Position numbers and translations under genes: made by a program
Origin: Ctenosaura bakeri
Taxonomy: Eukaryota; Chordata; Lepidosauria; Squamata; Iguanidae
Direction of reading: 5' to 3'
Assembly (NCBI GenBank): GCA_948474755.1
Contig: CAOLHI010001019.1
Coordinates: forward strand, 394,671-458,670
Length of the DNA stretch: 64,000 nt
Part shown: positions 28,236 through 43,200 of the stretch, piece after piece
Numbering within the stretch: the first letter of the stretch is position 1
Layout of the letters: each line of letters begins with the position of its first letter
The notes under the pieces: model-generated
Databases searched by the model: none
What the model was told of the DNA's origin: nothing
What the model saw: only the letters and a program-made list of their open reading frames with translations

Positions 28236-31200
28236 CTGCACAGAGACATAAAAATATTTGCAGTCAACATGACAGATTTCTTACAGATCTGTTCGGGTGA
28301 GGAGGAAGAGGTTCAGTGCTGTGTTTGTTCTGCTGTGCCAATGACACCCACCCTTCTCCACCCTCCCAGTTCAGGGATGCAATCATAGGCTTCAGGAGTG
28401 GTGACCTGGAAGGGTCAGTTTGACAGAGGCAGAAACTGGCCAGGAGGAAGGATGGAGTGGGCTGGACTTCCAACAACCCAGACATCTTTCAGCAGGCATA
28501 TCCCCTCCCACTGCTCCTCAGCCCCAGGCCACATGAATCCACTTGAACAGAGAAAAATAAAACATGCCCTGCTTAAGAAAGAGCTTTGAGGGGACCTGTC
28601 CTGCCCCCCAGACTTTGGTGCAGATGGATGGGCCTCTCTCTTTTCTCTGGCTGTTTTGGGCACAGCAGCTTTGAAATCACCACATTCCCTTATCCTGGGG
28701 GCAGAAATGCTGTGCACACATGTTCCCTTTCACCTGCTCTTCTGTCTTTTCCTCCGTGTCCCCCGTTTCACTTCTCTTTCTCTCTCCTCCTGCAGCCTTC
28801 CTCTATTTTCTGTTTGTGTTCCCGCTTTCACAGTTTCCTCACTCCCTCCTCCTTCGCGTTTTCTTTCTCTCTGCCATCCCTTCTCATTGTGCCTCCTCTT
28901 TCCCATCCGTTTTCTCTTTCAACCGCTTTCCTTCCTGTCCCTGACTTTTGTGTATTCCATCCAGGTGTTCTCAGTAAGAGAAACGTGACTGAATGAGAAT
29001 GGACATACCAGAGACCAGCCCTGGGCTGGGGGAGGGGGGTACTCCCAATCACAGGAACAGTGTTGTGGCTGCACTCACGGCACTTTCTAAAAAACGTCAA
29101 ATGTACACAAAGGCTAGAAAAAGCTAGGGAATCCTGCACAAGTCCAATCTCTGCTGATGCAGGAAATCTGATCCAACAGCATTCCAACTAGGTGGCTGTC
29201 CAGCCCCTGCTTTAGCAGCTGATACTTTTTAAAAATAAATAAAAAACAATTGGGTTGCAAGAGCAGATGCAAAAGTACATCTGGGATGAGTAAGATACGA
29301 GCGAGGGTAATTGCCACCCTAACTGAACATGGGGATCAAATTAATAAATGCCCAAGCGCCCGGGACACAGCTCCCTAAAAAATGGCAACAACATCCATTT
29401 TATGAGAGGCCAGCTTCTAGCACCACACTCCCAAGTTACTGCACAAACACCAAGGCCCCAATAAACACACTGCAATCTCTCTGACCTGGTTCAAAAAGGA
29501 AAAAGCTAACTACGCTCTAAGAATTTTAGTTCTTATTACTGAAGGCTGCAAAGGGAAAGAAAAAAGAAAAAAGAAAAAAAAAAGGCACTACCTCCATATT
29601 TTGCTGGTGAACCTCAGACTGGCAATGGGTTCTCATGGACGCTTCATCCACACAGAAACAGGAACAGATCTGACAGAAAAAGCCAGCCTTTGGGACAAGG
29701 AAGTCTAAATCTTTTTTAAAAAAATCAAAGGACAGAGACATCAATTAACAAAGGCATATAGACATTGACAGATAAAATACTAACAAAAGAGAGCTGAGTT
29801 CCTTCTTTTATTTTGCATAGGCAAGGCACATGAAGGCAAGGTCACTCTAAGACAGAGGACGGATGCTGTTGGACTGCAACTCCCATCCTTCCTTAACTGC
29901 TGGCTAGGGCTGATGTGAGCTGCAGTCGGCAATACTCGGAAGGCTGCCTTCCGTCCACCTATGCTCTGGCCTCATGCAAGTCCTGGGCACCGAGGGCCGT
30001 CTCTCATGCTGGTTTAGAAGAGCATCCAAGTATGAGTTCACATTCTCAGAAAGAGGCAACAAGGCTCAAAGAGCAGGGCACATTTTTTATCTGTAACCCG
30101 GACAGGACATATTTCTACAGTCTGCAAAATCTGGGAGAGTGATGCTTCTAAAACTGGAACATCTTCAGTGATGGGCAGGCAGGCAGGCCTGAGATGAGAC
30201 CAGAGACAGCGAACTGCCTGCTAGGAGTCAGGAAGCCACTGCTGCCTCCTGAAAGGAGGGGAGAGCATTCCGTTTTTGAGGGAAGAAACAGGCACAATGA
30301 CATCCTCTGTTCCAGATGAAAAGTTAACAGGGCCCCACAGCAGGAAACCACTCCCACCTGTTTGAGGGCATTGAGCTGGGTGTTTTCGCCTGGGAAAGCT
30401 GTCCTCTGGGACTTACTCCTGAGTGAGCCTGTACAGAACTGGTGGCAAAACTGGAAAGAATTATGTCTGGCCCTACCTATTTTGTTGTGGCCCCCACCCA
30501 CCATCCTAAATTCTATCAGGATGTTACTTTCAGGAAAGAGCCAGTTCAGCTACTGTTCCAACCCTGGCCCAACCCCATTCCTCCTGGCAGCCAACGTTCA
30601 TTACTGGTTGGGGGCAGAGGGAACAAGTTAGGCTATGTGCTAACAACACACTGATGTTGGCATTATTTAAAACTGCAAAAAAGGCTTCCCCTCCTAATGA
30701 GAGATGCATCTGGAAAAGTAACTTTTTGTGTTCTCAGTTCTTTATTTTACCCAAATTCAAAGCCATGCAGGATGCATGGTTTCCCCAAGAGGCAAATACT
30801 AGCCTCACAGAAGTGTTAATGGCCATTTTGGAGAGCCCCAGAGCTACAGCTCCACCAGACACTGCTAGAAATGACAGCATTACCCCTTGTGGCAGTACTG
30901 GTGGTGGCCTTTTTTAGGAGCAGCTTTAATTCTGGATGGTTTAAAGAAAGGAAGAACTGAGAACAACAACAAAAGATGGGTTTTCAGGGAAGATGGGGCT
31001 GCCGCATGCAGCTGTAATGAGGACATCCCCCTTCCCACTGTGGGGAAAAGAGAATGCCAGGGGCCCCATTCCATTCCATAGGGAAGTAATGACCTTTTGC
31101 AGTTGGTGATACCAAAAAGAATCCATTACCGAGAAAGCATTATCTTTAACTCTGCCCAGCAGCTTCCCAAACTGCATCTCAAACTCTCAGCCAAAAGGGA

Positions 31201-34200
31201 TTCCCCACCTGTTACAAAAAAAGTGGAAGCAATGCCTACTAAAAGCCACCGAAAGAGCAGCCTTGAACAGGGCTTCTGAGCTGCATAATACCTGCTTCCC
31301 CATGGGTGTCTCCTACACACTGTCTTTTTACCCCTGTTGCCTTTCCCTCTCAATCTGCCACTGTAAGGGTCCTGCCAAATGCTATGAACATTATGCAGAC
31401 ATGTAAATCTGCAGAAATCTAGCACCTTTAATGATAACTTCAGGTTTTATCAGAGAGCATCCAAACTCGCAGCTCTTGCCTCAAATGAGCACAGATCATG
31501 ACCTCCTTCCATGGACATATTTCCTGAGGCCAGTACCCTTTCCGAAGAAACTCTTCCACTCAGAAAGAACAGTGTCAAGCCCACATCAGAAATCATCAAC
31601 AGGAGGTAAGAAATGTCCACGACTGCTCTAACAAATGCCACACATAGCAAAAACAGGGGAAAAAGCAGGATACTTCTACAGTTTTGCTTGCTTCCAAGAC
31701 ACATTTCAAAGTATCTCTAGAAAATGAGGGGGAATAAAGATCTTTTTTAGAAGTATAAATGGGAATTCTTAGCATTGTAATAAGGTCGTGGGCATCATGT
31801 GAGAATACCTTCCTTCCAGCTTTAAGTCCACCCACCAGAAACAGAAAGTCAGAGAAGAAGACTGACCAACTTCCACATCCCCTTACACATTTTCTCAATA
31901 AAGTCAGTGTTAACAAACTTCTCAGGCTGTTTCTGTGGCCACCTTGCAACCAACACATAACCCAGATCAGGAGCAATACCAATTTCATGCTCTGCCAGAT
32001 CTTAAATGTGAAGACAGTTTACACTATTACTTCCTTGGATGAATAATCAGATAGATCCAAAGCTGGTGATGGGAAAATGCTTTTTATTCTACAACATGAA
32101 ACCTGAAGAAGACCTCTCAGGTTTTACCTTTCAGTTGGCTTGTGGCCTTGGGCTTCTCTGAAGAATCTACTTTTCTCCGTTTAGCCTCTGGCTCTTCACA
32201 TTCTGATGCAGTCAAATCTATTAAACAGACATTCTAATTAGTACATATATTTGAGGCCATCGGAGCTACTGTGGTGTAGCGGTTTGAATGCTAGACTAAG
32301 AATGGGAGTGCAGGGTTCAAATTCTCTCTCAGCCCTGAAAAACTATCAGGTGACCTTGGGCAAATCTTTCCCTCAGCTGCAGAGGAAGGAAAGGGCAAAG
32401 CCAGCTCAGAACAAATTTTGCCAAGAAGACTCCATGTTAGGGTTGCCTTAAGTTGGAGATGACTTGAAATCGCTTAACAGCAGCAACCTAGTTGAGTCTA
32501 AGTAACACAGCAGAACTTCATGCCTATGGGATTTACTAGCACGCCAACTCCCACCAACTGGAGCTTTGCAGAAACAACACTTAACATCTGTTCTGGCATT
32601 TAAACCCCTTAGAGCAATCTGTGTGTGGAACCATGCTGTCACCACCGTCCAAAGCGTGTGCGCGTGCGTGCCCGTTTTCTGAGCCTGAAGACCTGGAGGG
32701 TAATAAGCCCGTTTGCATACAGATGTGTAGAGGCAATACTCCCCCCTAAGCCAACACCCCATCAGTGTGGGGTTCTGAGCCACAAGAAAGTCTACACACT
32801 GTCTCCTCCACTCTAAATGGGAATCTAAGACTACAATCATACGTGCAGCAACCAGAGGGTTTTAATTATTATTTTGTATTTCACCTATCTGCCTTGACTA
32901 TCATTAATGAAAAGCAAGATATAAATTTAATAAATAAAACTATAGGACTGCAGTGCCTTGACCAATCATCATCATCATCATCATCCCCTCAAGTGCCCAA
33001 AACACTTCACGTACATGATACATATAGTTAGATTTACAACAATCCTGCACAGTATACAAGCCCACCCCTCCCCCCCACTGCAGATAGGAAGGACAGAACC
33101 CAGGAGAGAGACTAGCTTGCCCAAGGTCACCAAGGGAGTTCATCCCAGAGGCAAGATTCACCATCAAAGAATTCCCAATTCCTGGCCCAGTCTCTTTATT
33201 TGTCACTACACCTGTACTCCCAGGCTCCAGGTGCCGGGGAACTCTAGAAACTGTGCCAGTAGTTGTTGAGGTTAACCTGCCAGAAACAGTCAACAAAAGA
33301 GAGACGCAAACTAGTACTTCTCTATTTCTGGATCCTACCTTTCTCAGGCTTTTCAGAAGTCTGAGGTGCTGTTTCACTGCCACTCTCCAAAGTCACCTCA
33401 GGAAGCTGGTCAGGATTCTCAGTGGGCAGTTTAGCATTTGCATCCGATTCTTCAGCCGCTGTGGTTTCACTACTTTCCATGGAAACACCAACATCTGTGG
33501 AAGCCGTCTGCATGGTCCGTCCTGTTTTCTCCTCCTCCTCTGGAGTGGATACCAAGCTTCCCTCGGCTTCCATTTCAGCTGCTTCAGGCAGAGTGCTCTC
33601 TTCATGGCTCTCCAACTCTGCTGCAACAGAAAATTCAAGTTTACAAAGTGTATATCATCAGTAAGGAGTGGTCAATACCAAACAAGCAATTTAGGAACCT
33701 AAAATGTTTGTTCTATGGACAATAGCAGGCTTCAGACAACCATTTTCCCTACTTCAAACTGTCTTCCAAACTGATTCCATTCAGAAAATTTTGCTAGTTC
33801 TGATCTGTATTTCTGCCACTGTGCTCCACTCTCAGGATGCACTAGTTATTTATTTCATCCCTACCCTCAGGAACATTCCAAATTAGCAAAGAAAAAAGGA
33901 ACACACTGAGGGGACTCAAGAGGGAAAGCTGATTGTTACTGACATCTACAGCAGGCCCACTGGAATCAATGAGAACTAAGTCCGTCAATGCTTATGTGAG
34001 CTCCAGTGGCACTACTCCAGCTGGCACAACCAACTGGATTTAGACCATGGAACCCGGTTTACATGGTGAAAGAGCACAGACCTGCCCATTGGTTACAGGA
34101 AGCTTCTTGCAAGAAGCCTTTTGCCTTGGTACGCATGGCATGTGTTCCCCTGATCGGGCCAGAGGCATGGGAACAGGCGGAGGAGCTCTGGAGGGGAGAA

Positions 34201-37200
34201 TGCACACGTGTGCCTCCCCCCATTCACTTGCCTTTTGCCTGGGTGCACTTGCCTTCCTTCTTTGCACCTGGCAAAACCGTAGAGAATGGGAGGAAGAGAA
34301 TGGAGGGAAGGACAGCGTGCCTTGCAAATAATCCAATTTGTGAAGCGCCTGAGAGGCTTTGCCTCTCCCACCAACTGTCCTCCACCAAGCAGAGGATTAA
34401 CACAAGATTAAGAACTGGTGCCTGGGTCTTCTTGTTCTTGTCGTCTCCTCTCCCATCCTTTCTCTCTTTGTGCTGTCTTTTTAGATTGTAAACATGAGGG
34501 TAGAGATTGTTTTATCGTTTTTAAATTGATCTGCAAGCTACTCAGAGCCCTGCCAACTATAAACAACAAACAAAAAAAGCAACTCTGAATTGAGAAATAT
34601 TGAGAGCCTTTTCAGTGGTTAGTCCTAAGTTGTTGAGCTCTCTTCTGTGGGAGCCTAGACTGGCCTCTGCTCTGCTCACTCTTCAACAACAGGCAAAGAC
34701 CTTCTCATTTAAACAGGCTTCCAGCTCTTAACTGGTTGAAGTAGGAGCATGTGCAGTAAGTGCGTTTTTCAAATGTGTAACATTTCAGTGTGTTTAAACT
34801 GTTTTAAATGGATTGTTGTTTAATGCTCTTTTTTAAAAAAACTACACTACAGATTGTTTTAGGAGATTGTTTTAGGAGATTGTTTTACGCATTCTATTTT
34901 AACCTGTAAGTCACTTCAGGCTACATATTGGGAGAAAAGCAGGACACAAATAAAATAAATCTGTAATCAATAAGTAAGGTATTAGGTGATGATAAAGGTT
35001 AAAAATTAAATAGGCAGGCTATCTATCAGATAGGAGTGGGATTCTGGAGAACTACAGTGCAATTTTACTGACAATAAGTTCAGACACAGGGAGATGCCTG
35101 GAATGTCTGAACCTACCGGCAATAAAACTGTTAACAGTAATTTTATGAGAGACCACAAGTGAGGTATGCAGGGACCATGCTGCAATGGAATCCAGGACTG
35201 AATTAGTCTGGAAATGTGAAGAAAGCAATACAGATACTCCTTATGGGTCTTTCCACTCAGCTGAGCTCATGTTCAGTATCAGCTTGAGACTAAACTACTT
35301 TTAGAAGCAGACCCTGGCTCAATGAAGAACGATCTTATTAATTTTGAAGAACACACCACATACTTAATGTCTTCTTTCCATACGCTACATATATCTAAAC
35401 TTACCCATGAGGTTGCTGGTCTGCCCCATACTTGCCTTGTTACCCAACCAAAAGGCTGAAAGAGAACAAATGTGTGTACATTTTTTGACCAGGTGGTGTT
35501 CGTCTCCTCAAATGGCTGGTTCCTCTTAAGACTAATTCAGTTCCTACCTGTAGCCAGCTGCTCAGAAATCGTCTCTGCTTCAAGTGTCTTGCTTGCCTTC
35601 TCTAAATCTTCTTTTCCTTCATCCTTTCCTTTATCTACGAAGATGGTTTCCTGCTTCTCTGCTTCTGCAGCCTCTGCAGCAGGGGGGACCTCTTTCTCAG
35701 GATCCTCTGTCCCAACCTCGGATGCCTCATTTCCTTCACACAGAGAATCTTCATCATGCGCTGCCTCTTCTAGGAGGCTACCATCTGGAATTCCAATTTC
35801 TTCCAATGTGGGAGAAGAGTCCACCTCCCTTTCTGGTTCATCAGCTGCTACCGCAGGCTTTTCTTCTTCTCCTTTTTCTTCTTCTGGCACTATATGGGCA
35901 ACAGAGCTTTCTACTATTCTGTGGGCAGAGGTGTCATCTTTTTCCTCTCGCTCCTCATCTTCACTGCCAACTTCATCAACCGTAACAAAGTTAAGGTCCT
36001 CCTTTAGGCGATTGAAGTCTTCCAGGAAGTCTTCATCATCTTCTGTCACTTCATCCAAAGTCACTAATGGCTGGTCATCGCTATCTTCATGGATCTCATC
36101 CACCGTCACAAGAGTGCTGGGATCTTCTGGCATCTGGGAAGACAGGAAGTCCGCAGGATCCTCTACAACCCGTTTCTCATGTTCTCTGGGCTTTAAGACC
36201 TCATCATCCTTGAAATGTGAAGGCTCGTTTAGAGGGAGCTCTTCCACTTCTCCAATTTCATCCACAGTTACTAAAGGCTCTGCTTTAAGGTCAGGTTCAC
36301 TAGCTCCGGAGAAGAAAGCATCTTTAACAGTCTCATGGACTGCTAGGTCTTCCTGTTCGGAGATCTCATCCAAAGTAACAAGAGACTGCGGATCTCTGAT
36401 CACTTCATCAATCAGCTCCTCTTCCTCAAGTGACTGGGGATCTCTGACTACTTCATCAATCAGCTCCTCCTCCTCCTCCTCATTCACTTCATCCACAGTG
36501 ACCAATGCCTGAGGGTCTGGCAAAGTTTCTAACTTTTCAGGTTCTCCCTGGGCCACCCCACCCTCGTCTTCACCAATTTCATCCAGCGTGACGAAGGAGA
36601 CCTCACTCTCAGCCACGTGGCCTGAAGAGACCTTGCCCTTCTTCCGCTTAGAACTAGGTTCATAAGAGGGATTCTTCTTCGCCAGGTCCTTCCTTTTGCC
36701 TCTCACAGGATTCCTCCTACTCTGTGAGGGGGAATCCACTTCATCTGTAACTTCATCCATTGTAACAAACTCATCCAAATTAAATGGGGAAAGCTCTTCT
36801 TCCTACAAAACAGCAAAAACAAAACCCAGCTTTTAGTGAAGCTATCCAAAGCAGAGTGACAACCATAGCAAAGCACAAGACAAGAAAACTCGCAGCAAAG
36901 AGAGAACTATTGTGGTTGTAAGACATGTCCTGATGTCCTCTGACTGCATCATGCGGGCACAGGGATTCTTGGCATTTCGCCACCTGGACAGGAAAGTAGT
37001 CCTCCCATCAGCCCAGACAACAGCACTCAAACCCAACAGCAAATGTGTGAGTATGCTTCCACCCGCTCCCTCAGAGCAACCAAACTCCCCAACCTCAAAA
37101 TATATTTTAAAAAATTACCAAAAATCAGACCAAATGGCATCTGGAAGTGATGCTACATACATCACTTTTGAGACACCAAAACACAACGGTGCAATCTGTC

Positions 37201-40200
37201 AGAGGGACCAGGGGGCAATGACCCCTGCTCCCTCCACAGTCTCCTATTGCTCATATACACCTTTGATCACTATTTAACAAAACCACCTCCACCACCCCAC
37301 ATTCCTCCTCCCAAAAAGTAGATACAAAAGCATGTTCTCTGAAAAATCCCAAGCAGTAAACTGTTATTCCTGAAATGCTCCCAACCTCAAAACTTCCTCA
37401 CTGTTTGCTTCCTTACCTCTTTTGGTTTTGTGATGCTTTTAGAACTTCTAGTGATTCTTCCAGTAGATACCTGGAGGGGGAAAAAAGGTTTTAAAATGAG
37501 GGGAGGGGGAATAAAAAGTAGTACTCTAGAAAGAACAATATGACATCCCACTTTATACTAAGAGGGAATTGATTGCAATATTATCAATGCCAATTGTTTT
37601 TAAGATCCAGGTATTGAACACATCAACAACAGCTGTGGATAACCTACTTCTTTTCAGCAGCCAGTACGTGCACAGTGGCCAGGATTCAAGACAGGAGGCA
37701 TCACCTCACAACAGAGGAGACAGTGACAGCAAAAAGATAATGAACAATACCTGCCCATTCTGAGCTCCACCACGAAGAGGTGACACGCCACCCTCAGATT
37801 ACCCAGCAGCAGTTACCATTCTTCAAATTCATCCGGGTAAAACCTTTGGAACCTGTGCATCCCAGGTACCAAAAGCGACTGCTTGGCGCCAGTGTGGCTG
37901 TTCACCCCACTCAATGCAGCAGCTTTCAGGGAGGGGAAAGGGACCCGGCACAGGCTACTCCTGTACCTTTGCTTCAAGATCTGGGAGAAGCATCGTTACC
38001 AGTCACTCATAACGAGCCAGTGCTTTTGCCCTCCTCACCTTATTGCTGCTGTTGTCTCGCTTCAGGCTGGACGATCTATGCTCTCGCTCTCGGGTCTGCT
38101 TGGGGCTACCCTTAGTTTCCACCTGCGAATCCTTCTCTTGCTGCGACGAAGTCTTCCCATTCCCTAACTCAACAACAAGAGAACTTGTGCTCAGCTTAGA
38201 TTTGCTGTTATCTGGCAAATCTGATCTGTTGTTTGTTGGCCTTTCCTGACTTGTTTCTTTTGACATTGGTTTCTTCTGAGTAGCCGTGTGGCTCCTTGTT
38301 CCTGGCTTTATCCCTGGCTTCTGTTCGTCTTTTTTTCGTGTTGGAGTTCTTGTCTTTGATACGTTTGGAACAGACATCAGAGCCTTCAGGATAGTTTTAC
38401 TAACAGAGGAAGCCTCCACACTGGTTGCTGATTCTGCTGCAAACGCATTAGCTTTACAAGATTCGTCTGTTTCAGTTTGTCCTGGTCCTTTGCTCAGCTC
38501 TCCCTTGGGCAGAATTTTTTCCTGATTCTCTTCATTCACACTCTTTTCAGGTTGCTCCTCCTTGACAGTTCCATCATTTGATACCAGAACTTCAGCTTGC
38601 TTCTCTACAGCTGCCTCTGACTTGACCAACTGCACTTCAGGCTTCTCCTTTGTGTCTTCCTTCATTTCTACCACAACTGCCTCAGATTCCACCTCCATGT
38701 CCTGTTTAGTAGTGGAAAAACCACTCTCAGATTCCTTATCTATCACTGTTCCACCCTCAGTGACAGGGTTTTCTAACAAGGCTACTGATACTTCGGTACT
38801 TTCTGCTTCTGGAGTTATTAGCTTGTTTTCTGATAGCTGGTCACCACCTGATGGTTCCACGTCTGGAATTTCAGTACACACCTGTGGAACTGTCTCAAGA
38901 CCACCAGCAGGTGTAATTTCTCCTTCTACTGCCACAGTAGAGTCTGCCCCTATGCTTCCTCTCTGAGCCACGCTAGACAGTTCTTCTGACAGTTTACCAG
39001 CAAGTGTGGCTGATTCTTCACATGTGTTCCCTCCTGCCAATGTGGCTACATTTCCCTGTAACTCAGCATTAGAGTTCGCTGTGACCTTTTCTTCATCCTG
39101 CATGCTGGATGGCAAAGCAAGGACTTCTTCAGACTTTACTTCAGATGAAGGTAAATCAACTGGTATATCAGGTGTGGCTGTTGCTCCAATTCCGGAGTCC
39201 TCTTCTGACATTTCAGTCTTCACTGGCTCTGAAGCTGCTTCACAGGAAATTTTTTCAATCCCTGAATGTTCAGTCTTGACTTCTGGAGTTTTGGCCTTTA
39301 GATCACAACTGGGTTCTTCCTTGGCCTCCACGGGCTTTGATGAAGGAACGACAGATGGTTGCACCACTCCTGATCCTTCTGGAATTGTTTTCAAGTCAGG
39401 GCTAAATACATTTAAAAAAACAGAAGAAATCAAGCTATGTTGAAAACTCCACAGTTATCAATAACCTCTTGACGCCAACGGCTGGGGTTTCCTGAACCAT
39501 TAGAGGTTAGCATTGGGATACCTATCAACTAAACTGGCTTTAACATTGAGTCAAATGTTAATTTATCTTTCCCAGCATCACAGGCAACTTTATGTTATCT
39601 ATGTGTTTCTCTGAAGGTACTATTCAATTTTCATGTGTGCCCCATGTGTGCACTCAAATGGCAGGCTTAAGTTTAGGTCTGTAGACAGACAGAACACAGG
39701 TACACACAGAGAACACATCACTCTGTTTATGCGAAAAACTGATTTAATATTAAGATAGCAACACTTTCTGATTTTTATCCACTTCCTCCGGCTCCACTTC
39801 AGAGGTATGGATACTTAGGAGACCGTTACCTACAGAACTAAAATGAATCAGGTTAGGAACACGTGGAGGGGAAATACCCACATAAAAACACATACGCGCT
39901 GAGCCTTCAGTTGTGTTTATTTCAGCTTTCTAAAAGCTAGTTCTCAATGTAAGCTACTTCAAGAAGGCATAGTACAGGAGTGTATTAGAGAGAAAAGTTC
40001 TGCCTGACATTAAGTGCCCAATTTTTAAGATCTGTTCCATCTGACAAGAGTCTACCTAATCTGTCTGGTGTCCCTCAGTGGCCGACCAGATGTCCTGTGA
40101 AAGCCTACAGAGATGGCAAGAAGTACCCTCATTCCATTTTTCTCTTGAATAATACATTAGACAGCAGTGGAGTATTTCCAAGCTGGATTTCTTGTAATCT

Positions 40201-43200
40201 TACTTTGCTGAACTAGGAAAAGATGGTGAATATCACATATCACTGCAGCTGAAAGAAGATCTGGTGTCCTAGATATTGGTAGGTGACAGAAGCTGTCACT
40301 CTAAAAGTACTCCTGCATCAAATGCTAGCAAAACAAAGACAGTCATGTGAAAATTAGTGTGGGACACAGAACTAAATAAAAGAGGACCTGGACAGAAGGT
40401 TAAAAACTGAGAGTAAAATGTATCCACCTTTGTCATGATGACAAAAGAGTAGCCACCATAACCACCTACGGAAAGAAGACAGCTATCAAAGCAGGATTCC
40501 AGAAGAATTTATCAGTCCTTAAACAAGACTGCAAAGCAATAAAATATATGCAAGAATGGTTTTCCTCTTCAGCTGAAGATCTGGCTTCCAAGTCTAGCAA
40601 GAAAAAGCCTGAATTCATGGCCAGCACTTTTAAAAATCACGAAGTATCATAAATCATGTTCTGATTCCACTATGATGAAGCACAGTGGATATGCTAAAAA
40701 AAAATGAACTGAACAGAAACTGTAGCCCCTTTTGTCTTTTGACAAGAACCTTCCAGTTGTGATTGGTAATTTGGTGCAGCACAGCTTCAAGACATGGTTG
40801 AGATTCTAGGAAGGCAAAAGAAAACTCCTGAATAATATAAAATCAGTTGATTTGGGGAGGCTGCTACATAAGTTAGGAACTGCAGTTCACATGTGAACTG
40901 CATTTCATGTGTGCAGTAACAAAGAACAAGTTTCTAAGCTGCAGAAGATCTCCACAATCAGCTTTAAAAAGACAGCATTTTTCTTTGGGCATTTCATTAG
41001 TCCCAGTAAAGTGGACTCTGTCTCTCTTATGGTGAATTTAAGCAGACAAATTTCCAAACGCAGTCTTACGTAGGAAATGCAGAAGTTATTAAAACACTAC
41101 TGCACTTCTCCAATTGAGATGGAGTTTCATTCTATGCCATCTATCAGGAATAAGAAAAGCTATCAACATGAGCCTTTTATTTTTCTCCAAGGAATGGAAG
41201 GAATGCACTATAAAGCTTAATCTGGGAGTGTAAGAGACCCCAGATCTTCTGTCAGAGTGAAAATACAGTGTCTTGGTGATCTGGATAATGTAGAAACGGG
41301 AACGCAAGAGGCACTGGACAAAATCAGAATTCACAGCCAAAAGTGAAATTCTTTACAGAAGATACAGAATTCTGCAGGAGCAGTGAAAATCCAGGATTCG
41401 GTATATAAAGTACAAAAACCTTTAAAAAAGCAAATACAACTCCTCTAGACTTCAGAAATCAGCAGGAAGGTTCCTGTGAAAGTGATCGTTCCATAGTGGT
41501 AGATCTATGCTAAAAGCAGCAGCTGTAGTCTTGTTTCTTCTTCAGGAGCCTGAGGAGCTCCCTGGTACTCGCTAAGGAGCAAAGGCAGAGCATCCCAGAA
41601 GGGAGGCAAGAGGCACACATCCAGCTCTTCACTACTCAAGTCTTCAGTCATCTCAATCTGCTCTGGAAAAAGTATATTTGCTGAAACATGGCTCCATGGG
41701 AAGCAGTGAGCAAAGAGCACCCAGAGCATCAGGGTCCACCACTTCACCCAGAAGATGAAATGAACACCCCAAAAACCACATGGTGAAAGCATTTCAAGAT
41801 TTCTTCAAGTATATCTGATCAATTCCCACCCCAAAACAAAATTTCCACTTCTCCCCCAATGCAGTAAGAGACAAGGAACAAATCAAAAGAAAAGACCTTA
41901 TTTTTGTACCCTGAAGCTTCAACATTTTTTCTTCTCTTCATGTTTGCATTTACACAACAGTGAGGAGCAATCTGATAGTTGAATATAGAGACTGTTCCAT
42001 TATAAGGTTAAATTATTTAGTTGAAAGTAACAGTGTTTCCCCGCCCCCAGGGAGAAGATGGCAGTCCAGGCTTTGACTGTACATCTACCAACCATGATGC
42101 TTTTTTCCTTATAGAGAACAGCTCTTGCATAAAAGGCCAGAAATATGCATGAAGCTGATCTCTAGAGGAATCATGCAAAGCCACCCAGTAACAGAGCTCC
42201 CCAGCTTCATCTGAGGTGGTCAATGCTTCCTTCTGGTGCAAAAACTGGCTCCTGATTTTTACACTCAAGCAAGGAGACCACTGGTTATCCATGTTAAATA
42301 GAGTCGTGTTGTACTTATACATAATGTACACATACAATATCAGAAATGTGCATTGTGCTTCTCTTCTTGCATGTGAATACTTCATACCCAAGCAGGATGA
42401 AAGTGACAGATTGGTACTCTGAAAAAATGCCATTTTATTAGTTGCAAAATGGGATCCATATATAATTCTGCTTAAAATCCACAGTAGTCGAAAATAAATT
42501 ACCACAGGTATAATTTTTAAGTGTATTTGTTACACAGACAACATGTACTTCAACTAGATGTGTAGGCTGAATAACTACATAAACATCTTTTTAAAAAGAA
42601 AGAAAAAGACAGAGTATCTAGGGACAAGATGTGCAAGTCAATCATTATTATGTACAGTGTCCACACCTGTCAGGATGCATTACCAATTTAGTACGTTTCT
42701 TGATACATTTTATGCTGTTATTGCTCTCATTGGAGTGTGTTTTACTGCACTTAAATAGCATGGCACCCTCATACAGCCTGGTTTCAGAGTCAAATGTGGA
42801 GAAGCAATCTGTGAACTCCACAATAAAAGATTTGAAAAAAAGTCCCAGTCTCATCCCTGCAAAGAGTCTGAGAACACTTGACATTAAACAAAAAAACCCA
42901 ACAACAACCCAAAAACCCACTGGACGCATAGACATGTACTATTGCAGAATGTTAAATGAACTGTCATTTTGCTGTGCTCATCAGAAGTGCAGAAACTCCA
43001 ATGACCCGCTGTGTATGTTCTTTAATGGAAGTGAATTACACCTACATGTATTTGTTGTCTTTAGTTGTTCTCACTGTATCACAAGTCCTCAACAGAGAAG
43101 AAGGATGAGAGATACAGACAGAGTGAAGTTACTGGATACATTTCTTAACCATTTTAGAGAAAAATGCAGGACTTACCATGGACAGCAGTGGTGGACAATC

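Noticed and set aside
28586..28996. 136-codon Phe/Ser/Leu-rich plus frame
   Set aside because: Pyrimidine-rich intron sequence; no homology or splice context.
35472..36512. 346-codon Ser-rich open frame on the plus strand
   Set aside because: It is the antisense of the acidic ZNF638 exon. GAA/GAG/GAT-rich codons read backwards give Ser/Phe/Leu codons with few stops.
38562..39443. Plus-strand open frames opposite ZNF638 exon 14
   Set aside because: Same codon-bias shadow; the minus strand fits splice sites, phase and the conserved LKRDNSSNK end.
41505..41792. Extra ZNF638 exon on the minus strand
   Set aside because: The flanking exons 13 and 14 already join in phase 2, giving a conserved-type sequence (SSKE-SPDLK); no good acceptor/donor pair with matching phase was seen.
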